Part shown: positions 8,432 through 18,000 of the stretch, piece by piece
How the letters are laid out: each line of letters begins with the position of its first letter
How positions within the stretch are numbered: position 1 is the stretch's first letter
From: Gracilaria caudata
Lineage: Eukaryota; Rhodophyta; Florideophyceae; Gracilariales; Gracilariaceae
Direction of reading: 5' to 3'
DNA length: 34,680 nucleotides
Assembly: GCA_030374735.1 (NCBI GenBank)
Contig: JASCIV010000175.1
Span: 1-34,680, forward strand
Notes under the pieces: model-generated
What the model saw: only the letters and a program-made list of their open reading frames with translations
Told to the model about the DNA's origin: nothing
Databases searched by the model: none
Translations under genes and position numbers: made by a program

Positions 8432-9063
8432 ATGATGTCTTCTTCTAAATGGATTGGTACCATCGGTCGATTAGCGCCTCGTACTGCCCGCATGATGTCT
8501 ACAAACTTGGACCAGACAATTAACGTGCTCTCTGGTATTCCAGAAAAGCATGCCGCGAGACGAGTTCGCATTTTTAGACCAGCTAAGTAAGTCTACAGTT
8601 GCAGATCAAATATGTTCTGTTCTTTGACGCTTTCTAACGATCATAATGGGACTTCAGAGTTGCCACTCAGCAAGGTCGTGGGAGCCTTACACAAATGTGG
8701 AAGATGTCTTTCGAAAAACTCGAGGGTGATGATCGATGGACTAATCCGTTAATGGTGCGTGACCTCTCGCTTTCTTTGAAAACGGCGTCGCAGCAGTCTT
8801 CCACGAACTAACGTCCTTGCGATGCGTGTCTCAAATGGAAGGGATGGACTAGTACCGGTGATCCTCTTTCGAACATGGGAATGTCTTTCCCAAGCAAAGA
8901 GGCTGCGATTCAATATGCAGAACGAAATGGGTATGAATTCAATGTTGTAGAGCCAGCGGAGGAGAAGCAACATGTCAAGCCTATTGCTCCATTTAAGCGT
9001 TCTATGGTGCACCATTGGCGCCACAGTGGCACACCGGTTTATGACGGTGATACAACTGAATAA
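8432..9063 (+). CDS. NDUFS4: NADH:ubiquinone oxidoreductase 18-kDa subunit (NDUFS4-like), three exons
   Basis: NDUFS4 is an accessory subunit of the matrix arm of mitochondrial complex I. The exons are 8432-8586, 8658-8754 and 8842-9063, giving 157 residues. The first 25 or so residues, MMSSSKWIGTIGRLAPRTAR, are basic and Ser/Thr-rich without acids, a good mitochondrial presequence. Family signatures follow in order across the splice sites. VLSGIPEKHAARRVRIFRPAK lies in exon 1; MWKMSFEKLEGDDRWTNPLM is in exon 2; GWTSTGDPLSNMGMSFPSKE with AIQYAERNGYEFNVVEP is in exon 3. NPLMGWTST is rebuilt only by removing intron 2. The C-terminus (FKRSMVHHWRHSGTPVYDG) differs from the usual basic ending in plants and animals, but the core match is strong. 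The start is fixed by an in-frame stop immediately upstream. A single-frame search would recover only exon 3. Confidence 0.9.
8587..8657 (+). other. Intron 1 of the NDUFS4-like gene, 71 nt
   Basis: The donor is AA|GTAAGT, the branch-like motif is TTTCTAACG, and the acceptor is ACTTCAG|AGTTGCC. Removal rebuilds a lysine codon (AA|A) and keeps the reading frame. Confidence 0.88.
8755..8841 (+). other. Intron 2 of the NDUFS4-like gene, 87 nt
   Basis: The donor is TTAATG|GTGCGT, the branch-like motif is GAACTAACG, and the acceptor is ATGGAAG|GGATGG. The phase is 0. Joining the exons restores the family motif NPLMGWTS. Confidence 0.88.
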
Positions 9064-9088
9064 GTATACCTCGTGCGGTCTTTTGAAT

Positions 9089-9352
9089 ATGACGGGAGCC
9101 TTCAACGAAATAAATGTCACCCTTTTGTACACGGTGAAGCGAACGAGCTCCGATGTTTCCAGAGGGGATGCTCTTTACAAACTTCGATGGCGCACTTTTT
9201 TTCTCGGAACGAGCGCAGTGAAAGACATCGCCACTTGCGACTTGCATACGCGAGCTCCTCTTGGACCATTGTCTCAAAATTATATCGCAGACGTGCTCCA
9301 ATATGTTTTCTACGGCGGGTTTGCAGCAGCCCTTTGGCTGTTCTTTCCATAA
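9089..9352 (+). CDS. Possible small single-pass membrane protein, hypothetical
   Basis: This is an 87-codon open frame starting at the ATG at 9089, only 25 bp after the NDUFS4 stop. The product is mildly basic (YTVKRTSSDVSRG, LYKLRWRTFF) and ends in one hydrophobic segment, ADVLQYVFYGGFAAALWLFF. That layout is common among small mitochondrial inner-membrane subunits. I do not recognise a family, and such a short gap between separate genes is unusual in a eukaryote. It may be a chance open frame within the NDUFS4 3' UTR, or the last exon of something larger. Confidence 0.25.
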   Translation: MTGAFNEINVTLLYTVKRTSSDVSRGDALYKLRWRTFFLGTSAVKDIATCDLHTRAPLGPLSQNYIADVLQYVFYGGFAAALWLFFP

Positions 9353-9420
9353 ACGGATACAACAATACCTCTCTGTGTTTACGGGCATACTAGCCTAATT
9401 ATCTACGACGTAGTACAGGC

Positions 9421-9440
9421 CGTTTCTATTCATAGAAACG
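9421..9440. repeat. Hairpin, 9-bp perfect stem
   Basis: CGTTTCTAT and ATAGAAACG flank a two-base loop. This is another of the short perfect hairpins found in the intergenic DNA of this window. Confidence 0.75.
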
Positions 9441-9619
9441 CTATATCATGAGAAAGGCCAGTACGTTTTCAGGTTATGAACAATCTGGCTGGCAAGATGC
9501 TAACGATCGCGAAGACAACAAACACCATTCGTGCTTCATGGAAAAAATATTTCCCACCCGGCAGGGCATTATATATATATATATTTCGTTATTTCGCCGG
9601 ATGCCGCGTATCATTACAT

Positions 9620-9635
9620 GGGGTGGGTGGGGGGG
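9620..9635 (+). other. Putative G-quadruplex motif
   Basis: GGGGTGGGTGGGGGGG provides four runs of at least three G with single-base loops, the densest G4-type pattern. It follows a TA microsatellite by about 35 bp. A structural role is inferred only. Confidence 0.6.
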
Positions 9636-10008
9636 TCAGAATTCAATTCTTTCGCGATCATTCTCCTCTCTTGCTCTGCCTCAAGAAATCTGGCGCGGTG
9701 AATAAGAATAGTTCGAAGGGTTCTACAAGAACCGTTCTAGCATATAAAACCATTGCTATGCCCATAACATATTTGTTATTAGCGAGGGCTGCTCTACGAG
9801 AGCGTCAGGGATTTTCCGTTGCTAAGATTAGTACGAAGTTGCCATCTTGAGTGCAGGATTTCCTCGTGAGAGAATGTGCTACAACCGAAACGTTCTACGC
9901 TGCGTTATAATTAAGCTAGTGTACAATGAATGAATACGGGAAGATGCTAACGCTTTTTCCACTAGCAATGCGAAGCGATCTGCATGAACCTTGGACATCG
10001 GTGCTGAG

Positions 10009-10308
10009 TACCGACGGTACATTAGTAGTGGTACGACCTAGCGTTCTACCTCCGATGCGATCATGATGATCGTAATTGTACTACCCTTGGTACGAAGGTA
10101 CCGAATTTATTAATAAAAAGTTTGCAGCCCCGTGCAGTGCCGGCCTGCATGTGTATCTTATGATTCGAACCTGACAGCCTCGTTTTCACTTCCACCCGGC
10201 AACCTTCTATGATATAGCCTTCCAACCTTTCTGAGCGCTTGTTAACTTGAGGGTGAGCTCTTATCCCAGCTTTGGTCAGCAACTGTTTGATGTGATGTAC
10301 CGTCGGTA
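10009..10308. repeat. Paired 14-bp inverted repeats bounding about 300 bp
   Basis: TACCGACGGTACAT at 10009-10022 recurs exactly inverted as ATGTACCGTCGGTA at 10295-10308. The core GTACCG-A-CGGTAC is itself a palindrome. The interval could be a small MITE-like element or simply two copies of a binding site. I could not see a target-site duplication. Confidence 0.5.
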
Positions 10309-10595
10309 GATGCTGTGGAAGACAACTCGTATTCGGTTTAAGTTGAGACTATTACTGCGCATTGTTGTTGGCACCACTGGTACTGACAGGCAGAGTCCTG
10401 CGTGTCGCGCTGTGTGATTCCTCCTGACTTCCGTCTCGATATACTGCGCATCGTTTTCACTTCGTTCGCCTTGCACCCGGGCGAACCCAAGGGGACGGGC
10501 TCACGTCCACATTGAAATCACTTGCTGAGGCAAGGGTCTGGCTTGTCGTTTCCCACGCCTTGTCAACAGACTAACTCTAACGTACTTCGTTACAC

Positions 10596-13526
10596 ATGGA
10601 AACAAACAAGAATCTCGACGAGCTGCTTGCCGCAATCGGTGATGGGAGTGCTAACCCCACAAATGGAGCACCTCGGGTGAAGCAGGCATCTAACACAGCT
10701 CGTAATGCAGCGGCAACGTTTTCACAGCCCCTCCAGATGCCGATTCCTCCCGTAACACAAGCGAGAAGCAGACCAGCGAGCTCCAACATGGGCGCTTCCG
10801 GCGCACAGCCTAACGTGAATGGGCACTATAACCAACTTCTCAGTCTCCTCCAAGGACATAACGCGCCGCTTGTGAACCAACAGATCCCTCAACAACACAA
10901 TGCTCCAGTCCAACGACTTTCGGCGTCTAATCAACTCACATTCGCGCAAACTAGTCGACCGACTCCAAGCCAAGCACTGGATCCGAAGGCACTGGCGGCT
11001 CTAAAGAGGCAACATCAAATACAAGCTGCGCAAGCAAAACAGCGACGTGAAAGTCTAGCAAATGTACCTACGATCAACCGAAGCGCTCCGCCAGTCCCGA
11101 TACCGCGCATAGGCACGCAGGGATTTCCGGCTGGAATGCCCTCTGTCGTCAACGTGCCACCAAATATGCCTACTACGACAAAGCAGGATCCCCAACACAG
11201 TTCAAGTCTGTCGTCACAGCAAAGACCAAATAGTGCTGCTCAGCAAGCGCAGTCAAGATCAATAACTCAGGAGCAAGTGATTGTTGGCCACTTTTGCCGA
11301 CATGCGATCAAGACGCTCAAGAAGATCATGGAAGGGCTACCATATGCGGCTCAGGGAGAGGCCAGGCTTCGTGAACATATAAAGGCTGTCTGGTCCCAGT
11401 GGGTGAAGGGGATGATAACTCGTCCGCAGCTGCTTCAGTCCGTATCTAACTTCGTCAAGCAAAGCGCTCCTGCTGCAAAAGACGTGGACGTCATTAAGGA
11501 ATTTAAAGCATGGTACGAGCATGAATACGAATTACAGAAACAAAGGAGCCGTCAAACTCAACAACAGCAACCACAACCGACGCAAGTTCGACATCCACAA
11601 CCTGCCGGGCAGAGTGTTAATCGTGCCAATAATCTCCCTCTTCACCCCGGAAACCAAGCAGTGCGCACAAACATGGCACCTCAGACTCTACCGGCAGCAA
11701 GCACACATATAAAGGTTGAACAACAGAGACCAAATGTACCCCGAACTGCAGGGCAGACAATCGCCGCGAAACCAGAGCCTATGCGAGTAGTACCGACAAG
11801 AACCCCAACGTCCAAGAACGCAGTGGGGGGATCAGGAGAAAACGTTCGTGGAAGGCAACTGGCTGGCAGTACTATGACCAGGCCTCAAGCCGTTCCAGTT
11901 CACGCAAGTTCTGTAAATGCTCCCAACATCATGATGCATTCTACAATCCCGCCACAACAACGCACAGTTAACCAAGTGGTTGTATCCAAAATTGCAGACG
12001 GAAGACCAGGAAGTTCACCCAAAGGGGGTCAAAAGATTGTCGGAGGGGTACCTCAACAAGCTGGGAAGAGTGTTGGGGGTAAGAGTCTACTGCACAACAA
12101 AGCTGCCGCTCAGACAAAGCCAAAACAGCCCAGACGACCTCCGCAGAAAAGTGCTGCGAAGACAGTTGTGCGGACATCACCAAAAGGTGCTGGGAAGGGA
12201 AAATCTCCGGTCGCTTACCCGTTTCATCCTGGAGGTCACCCCGGTGGAAACGTTCAGATCAATTATACTACTCATCAGCTTCAGTCACTTCCTGCCAAAC
12301 GAGTTTTGGACAGTAATGTCTCGTCGTCACCACCGAATGCCGTTAAGAAAATCAAAACAGTGTCGAAACCACCTAAAGGTTCATCGGCTAAGAAGAAGCC
12401 GCCTGGAGCGGTTGGAAATCCAGTCGCGTCGAAAGGGGCGAGGCCTCCTGTTCAAAGACCAGAACAGAAGAGCAAGGGTGCCAAAAGGCCTATGGCAACT
12501 GGAGCACTTCCACCTTCTGGACCCACATCGATGTCTTTGGGAAATCCGAATGCAGATGCCGCACAGAAAAAGAATCGCCGTCAAGAAGATTTAAAGGAAA
12601 TCAACTTGGTTGACAACGTGGTAGATATTGAAGATGAAGAAGTGAAGCTCAACGTTGATGCAAACGGAAGGCGACAAGCTATTGAGGAGGTTGTTCAATA
12701 CAATCCAGACATGATTGTCTCAGGTCCCATTCTCCGGAAGAAAATGCAGTCTATTGCGAAGCGGCACGGGATAGACGAGAACATCAACAAAGAGGCTATG
12801 GAAATGATGTCCCTTGCGGTGCGAGAGCGATTAGCGTGCATACTCGAGTCTCTTAAGACTGTAGCGTCGGTGAGAGTGGGTGCTGAGAAGGACCAGTGGG
12901 GAAGGGTTGAAACAGGGTTAAATGTCCGCGAAAAGTTGCAGAGAGCGCGAGAGGATGAAGAGCGTACCCTTCAGGTCGCCGCCGAGATGAGAGTAAAGCG
13001 CCGCAAGGAGCAAAGAGAGGCCGAGGCTAAAAGACTTGCCGGAGAAGCAGCGAAGAACGACAAGAGTGCAAAGGACGCCAGTGCGGCAGCTGAAGCTGAA
13101 AGGAAGGAAAAACTAGCCCTTGAAAAGAAGAAGAAAGAGAGTAGCAGCCAAAGAGACGCACTGTCTGGTCTCGTTCGTGACTTTGACAGAAGACGACGAC
13201 GATCAGCGAAACCTCTCGCGCCGCTTAAACCTCTTGGTAAGTCAGGCCTGCCACCGCTTGTAAGGCGTCCTAACTCTGACAGCCTCGCAAGGTCAGGATT
13301 GAAACCATTGGGATCGCTTGACAGACATAAGGAATTAGGACCCCTCGTGAAGCTCGGTAGGTCCAATACAACTGTTCCTCGTGGACTTGGAGAAGACCCA
13401 TCCACTCCGCATGTAGAACTGAATGTCACTCTCAGAGACTGCTTGTTCTTGTTCGAATCTGAAAGAAACACGAAGAAGGGCTCTCTGCTATACAAGTGGT
13501 ACACACGCCTTCCAAATGGAAAGTAG
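10596..13526 (+). CDS. TAF4: Transcription initiation factor TFIID subunit 4
   Basis: TAF4 is a core TFIID subunit that pairs with TAF12 through a histone fold and bridges to activators. The 976-residue single-exon protein is mostly disordered and rich in Gln, Pro, Ala and Ser, as in other TAF4 proteins, with two ordered regions. A TAFH/RST-type helical domain lies at about residues 228-316 (VIVGHFCRHAIKTLKKIMEG through VKGMITRPQLLQSVSNFV). The conserved C-terminal TAF4 domain begins near residue 667 (KEINLVDNVVDI). It contains the histone-fold part (GPILRKKMQSIAKRHGI, MEMMSLAVRERLACILESLK) and the long basic helix (KLQRAREDEERTLQVAAEMR). The last 30 residues (LRDCLFLFESERN, LLYKWYTRL) match the terminal motif of the family. 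The middle is Lys/Pro-rich. The gene is upstream of, and co-oriented with, RPB1, another part of the Pol II initiation machinery. Confidence 0.9.
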   Translation: METNKNLDELLAAIGDGSANPTNGAPRVKQASNTARNAAATFSQPLQMPIPPVTQARSRPASSNMGASGAQPNVNGHYNQLLSLLQGHNAPLVNQQIPQQHNAPVQRLSASNQLTFAQTSRPTPSQALDPKALAALKRQHQIQAAQAKQRRESLANVPTINRSAPPVPIPRIGTQGFPAGMPSVVNVPPNMPTTTKQDPQHSSSLSSQQRPNSAAQQAQSRSITQEQVIVGHFCRHAIKTLKKIMEGLPYAAQGEARLREHIKAVWSQWVKGMITRPQLLQSVSNFVKQSAPAAKDVDVIKEFKAWYEHEYELQKQRSRQTQQQQPQPTQVRHPQPAGQSVNRANNLPLHPGNQAVRTNMAPQTLPAASTHIKVEQQRPNVPRTAGQTIAAKPEPMRVVPTRTPTSKNAVGGSGENVRGRQLAGSTMTRPQAVPVHASSVNAPNIMMHSTIPPQQRTVNQVVVSKIADGRPGSSPKGGQKIVGGVPQQAGKSVGGKSLLHNKAAAQTKPKQPRRPPQKSAAKTVVRTSPKGAGKGKSPVAYPFHPGGHPGGNVQINYTTHQLQSLPAKRVLDSNVSSSPPNAVKKIKTVSKPPKGSSAKKKPPGAVGNPVASKGARPPVQRPEQKSKGAKRPMATGALPPSGPTSMSLGNPNADAAQKKNRRQEDLKEINLVDNVVDIEDEEVKLNVDANGRRQAIEEVVQYNPDMIVSGPILRKKMQSIAKRHGIDENINKEAMEMMSLAVRERLACILESLKTVASVRVGAEKDQWGRVETGLNVREKLQRAREDEERTLQVAAEMRVKRRKEQREAEAKRLAGEAAKNDKSAKDASAAAEAERKEKLALEKKKKESSSQRDALSGLVRDFDRRRRRSAKPLAPLKPLGKSGLPPLVRRPNSDSLARSGLKPLGSLDRHKELGPLVKLGRSNTTVPRGLGEDPSTPHVELNVTLRDCLFLFESERNTKKGSLLYKWYTRLPNGK

Positions 13527-14220
13527 AAGCGCGGTGCGAAGTGTTACGCTTGACACCAGAAAGACCCGTCCAGAGTGGGCGAATGAAGTATTGAAACTGC
13601 ATGCTTTTGGTAACACTTGTACCTACGCTTAGCTACAGACCTGGAAGTTTGACCGCCCTTGGGCATCTCAATGAGATCAATTTAGGAATTGTGGCTTCTA
13701 GGGTGCCACAGTAGTAACTCACCGGAGGTGTTGTTTATTGTTATTCTAACTCATTCTGAAGTCTTTGCATGATTAAACATTGCTTCACTCTTCTCCCTGT
13801 ACGTGTCCCCTGACAATCAGTGCCCCAATGTCAACGAACTAGGCAAGCGTGGGCTACCTTTCAAAACTTTCTATACAAGGGTAGCAGTGAAGGAAATTTG
13901 CTTCGCATCCTGACGTAACTGCTTCATTCCCGTGAGGCAGTAGTTTCATGATTCAGGGACTTTATGGGAACACCTGTCTGCTCTGGAAAGCACCTCTCTT
14001 TGGTTACGAGTTCTAACAAATACTGTTCCCTGTAGCAAAACGGACGTTGACATCTCTGAAAGTGCCCAGGCTTTCAAAAGATCTCCGCAGCGTCAGCCAA
14101 TACGTTCTATTCGTCTTGTGGAAAGTGGACGAAAGCTTCAAGATGCTCGGGAGGCATGCGATATGACATGTCTGAGAGCAATCTATCTTTTCCTCCGTCT
14201 CTTTTACCTTCGTCCACGCT

Positions 14221-14241
14221 GCCCTGCCGCATGGGCAGGGC
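14221..14241. repeat. GC-rich hairpin, 8-bp stem
   Basis: GCCCTGCC (14221-14228) pairs perfectly with GGCAGGGC (14234-14241) across a 5-base loop. It lies in the TAF4-RPB1 intergenic region. Confidence 0.7.
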
Positions 14242-14299
14242 TAGCTGATGGGCAGCGGCTACTACTGTACTATGACTTACCACCGTTCGGGGCTACTGT

Positions 14300-14318
14300 T
14301 GGCGGATACTATCCGCCA
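14300..14318. repeat. Perfect hairpin, 9-bp stem with one-base centre
   Basis: TGGCGGATA and TATCCGCCA flank a single C. It lies 60 bp from the preceding hairpin. The paired layout may be an operator-like site for the downstream gene. Confidence 0.7.
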
Positions 14319-15051
14319 GGTAGGCGCTGCGTAGTGGGGCACGGGCATGGGCAACGCGGCGCTCGATTTAACTTCAAAATTGGACAACGGCGACGGACAT
14401 TCAGCTGGCGCTGCGCGCAAAACGCCCGCTTGCGTGCTGCGCGTGTTGTGGCGCGCTTTGTTCAAAAACCTCGCGGCAAACATGGAATGGCGCTGCCATT
14501 GGCGTCTACCGCTTCGGTCGCCCGTTTATCTTCGCGCCTTTAGACGCCTAGGTCGTTTGCGCACCGTACGTCCGCCATCGTCTAGCTGCATACCATCAGC
14601 GGCGTCTTGCTCGTCGTCGCCGCCGGGCCCTAACTCCGAGGTGGTGGCCCTTCACTCCCACCCTTCTCCGTTTCCTTCGTCGCTTTTTTCCAGCGTTTCT
14701 TCGCTGTTCCATCCCCTTTCGTCACCGCTCTAACTTTCAACTTATATACCCTACTTGGTTTCTCATCGTGAGCATCTCACCCCTTTGCCGGTTTCTCCAT
14801 TCAACAACTAATTTTGACAGGCTCCTGTACATATTTCTCAAACTTTCTTGCATCCGTGCTCTGCCCGTACGCTAACTTCAAGTCAGATCTCTAACAGAGG
14901 TTGAGGATATCTTGCTGTTCTTCCCTACGTGAATCCGACAAAACTAAGCCAGCCTTCTGCGAACCGTTTGGGCTAACGCGTTGCGCTGTGACCGATTTCG
15001 TCGTACATCCAAAAGTTTCTCTGAAGTCCAGCTTGAGATCTTCAACATATT

Positions 15052-18000
15052 ATGTATGTGCCAGCACAACAGTACTCGAGCGCCCCAGAGCGGAGGCTCA
15101 AGGCCGTTCAGTTCGGGATCCTTGGTCCTGAGGAGATTCGCCGCATGTCTGTAGCAGAGATCAAGCACGAAAAGACGTACGAGAATGGTTTGCCTCTAGT
15201 AGAAGGAACAGCAGACCGTCGCCTTGGGGCGAATGGCTCCCAGTTTCCATGCCAGACATGTGGAGACTATGACAGAACTTGCACTGGTCATTTTGGTCAC
15301 ATTGAGTTGGCAAAACCAATGTACAACATTGGTTTCATGAATACCACGCTCAAGATTCTTCGATGTGTGTGTCACTACTGCTCCAGGATTCTATGCACAG
15401 AGCGCGCTGTGGAGGATTTACTTAAGATCACTAGGCCCACGGCAAGAATGCGCGCTGCCATGCGTGCGACGAGCGGAACCAAGAAGGTTTGCACTGCACG
15501 AGACGGTTGTGGACATACCCAGCCAAAGTACTCTCGCGATGGATTCCGTATTCGGGCTGTATTTGAGGACAGCGCCGATGATTCAGTCGACCGTAAACAA
15601 ACAATTACGGCAGAGAGAACACATGCCATCTTTAAGCGAATTTCTGACAGAGACTGTTCAGCACTTGGCCTCTCCCCACAATGGTCACGTCCGGAATGGC
15701 TTATACTCACGCTGATGCCTGTGCCACCTTTAGCAGTGCGTCCCTCTATATCGCGAGGCGGTCTACGAAATGAGGATGACCTTACCAACAAGCTCGGAGA
15801 TATTGTCAAAAATAATAACGCCTTGAGAGTCTTAGAATCCACTGGAGCCGTAGCCCACACTATTCGAGAGCAAATTGATCTTGTACAATACCATGTTGCT
15901 ACGTACATGAACAACGAGATCCCTGGCGTCGTAACAGCAACTGTACGTGGAGGTAGTCGAGCTATAAAGAGTATAGGTCAACGCTTCAAAGGAAAAGAAG
16001 GTCGAGTGAGAGGAAACCTTATGGGGAAGCGTGTTGATTTCAGCGCACGAACCGTAATCACTCCAGACCCAAACCTTAAGCTCCATGAGGTTGGGGTTCC
16101 CAAGACGATTGCTCAGAATCTGACTTACCCAGAAGTTGTAACAACATACAACATGGCAGAAATGCGAAAACTTGTTGTCAATGGACCGAACGAATATCCT
16201 GGAGCACACTCAGTAGAACGTGAAGACGGACGTAAAGTAAGCCTTGCGTACATCCCAGATCGCTCCGGGGTTCGATTAGAAGTGGGCTTCAAAGTCATTC
16301 GTCACATTAAGGATGGAGACTATGTGTTGTTTAATCGTCAGCCAAGTCTTCATAAAATGTCTATCATGGGTCACAGGATACGGGTTATGCCTTATTCAAC
16401 TTTTCGCTTGAACTTATCAGTAACTTCTCCGTACAATGCCGATTTTGATGGCGACGAAATGAATCTTCATGTTCCACAATCGCACCAGACCCGCGCAGAG
16501 GTCCAGGAGCTCATGCTTGTTCCACACTGCATCGTGTCTCCGCAGGGTAATAAGCCGGTTATGGGTATTGTCCAAGATACGCTTCTTGGCTGCATGCTTT
16601 TTACGCAACGAGACACTTTTCTTGAAAGGGACTTTGTCATGAATCTACTCATGCATGTCGGTGATTGGGATGGAATTGTTCCTGAGCCAACAATATACAA
16701 GCCGAGGCCTCTATGGACCGGGAAACAGATATTCTCCCTCATATTGCCGCCTGTAAACCTGATCCGCTTCAACAAGACTCATCCAGATGAGGAGAACACC
16801 GACATATCACCGGGAGATACAAAGGTGTACATCTCCAGAGGAGAACTTGTATGTGGAATTGTGGACAAGAATACTGTTGGTACATCAGCGAATGGGTTGA
16901 TTCACGTCACCTGGAAAGAGTTTGGCCCAAAGGTAACGGACACAATGATCTCACAGATCCAGGTGCTGGTGAACCATTACGTGTTGCATAGAGGTCAATC
17001 CATTGGAATCGGTGATACCATTGCTGATGAAGCAACTATGCGAAACGTCATTCAAACAATTCAAAAGGCAAAGGATGATGTAAAGGATCTGGTTCGTAAA
17101 GCCCAAGAAAGAGAACTAACTCTGCTTCCAGGCAAGGGCATGATGGAGTCTTTTGAAACCGAGGTCAATAAAGTGTTAAATGGGGCTCGTGACAAGTCAG
17201 GTTCTTCCGCCCAGGACTCGCTCTTGAAATCTAACAACATCAAACGAATGGTTAGTGCCGGATCAAAGGGCTCTTTTATTAACATCTCACAAATTTGCGC
17301 ATGTGTAGGTCAGCAAAATGTGGAAGGAAAGCGAATAGCTTACGGATTCACCCGAAGAACCCTTCCTCACTTCGTACTGGATGATCTTGGACCAGAGAGT
17401 CGTGGCTTCGTAGAGAATTCATATCTGCGGGGGCTCACACCATCCGAGTTTTTCTTTCATGCGATGGGAGGTCGTGAAGGACTGATTGACACTGCTGTGA
17501 AGACTGCTGAGACTGGATATATTCAACGTAGGTTGATCAAAGCCATGGAGGACATTATGGTTAGATATGATGGAACCGTTCGAAATTCTTGTAATCATAT
17601 CATAGAATTTCTCTATGGAGAAGACGGTATGGACGCGACCTTCCTGGAGGATCAAAACCTTCGCACGTACAAGATGTCGGATAAGAAACTCGAGCAGGAG
17701 TTTTGGCTTGACCCAACTGATTCATCTTTCGGTCGCGACGAGCGAGGACGCCCCTATCTCAATGACGATACATGTGACAGAATTAGACAGGATGCCCAGA
17801 TGCATATCATGCTCACCGAGGAGTTTGAGCAGATTAAGCGCGATCGTGGAGTGCTTCGGGAAGAAATCGTTAAGAACGGGGACACCAAACGCCCTCTTGC
17901 AGTGAACGTGGATCGAGTCATTTGGAATGCTAAGCTGTTGCATGGAATCCGTCCGGATTCGCTCTCCACTCTTACACCGGATCAAATTAGAAAAGGAGTT

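Larger units (their letters stand above)
9353..10595. other. Intergenic region upstream of TAF4 with simple repeats and palindromes
   Basis: I found no supportable gene. The stretch holds a 9-bp hairpin with a 2-base loop (9421-9440), a TA dinucleotide run near 9570-9586, a G-quadruplex-type run (9620-9635), and a palindrome present twice (10008-10022 and 10295-10308). The last few hundred bases must contain the TAF4 promoter. Confidence 0.55.
13527..15051. promoter_or_regulatory. Intergenic region between TAF4 and RPB1 genes with GC-rich hairpins
   Basis: This 1.5-kb stretch has no recognised gene. From about 13947 to 14543 one plus-strand frame stays open for nearly 200 codons. It lacks an early ATG and a family match, and its second half coincides with GC-rich palindromes, so I treat it as probably noncoding. 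Hairpins lie at 14221-14241 and 14300-14318. A TATATA element near 14742-14748 lies about 305 bp upstream of the RPB1 ATG and is a candidate TATA box. Confidence 0.5.

Noticed and set aside
10120..10240. tRNA-like GGTTCGAATCA on the minus strand
   Set aside because: The bases around it cannot form a T-arm stem, and no anticodon arm or acceptor stem can be drawn.
12971..13504. 177-codon minus-strand open frame inside TAF4
   Set aside because: It is a composition shadow of the Lys/Arg/Ala-rich helix and Leu/Pro-rich tail of TAF4.
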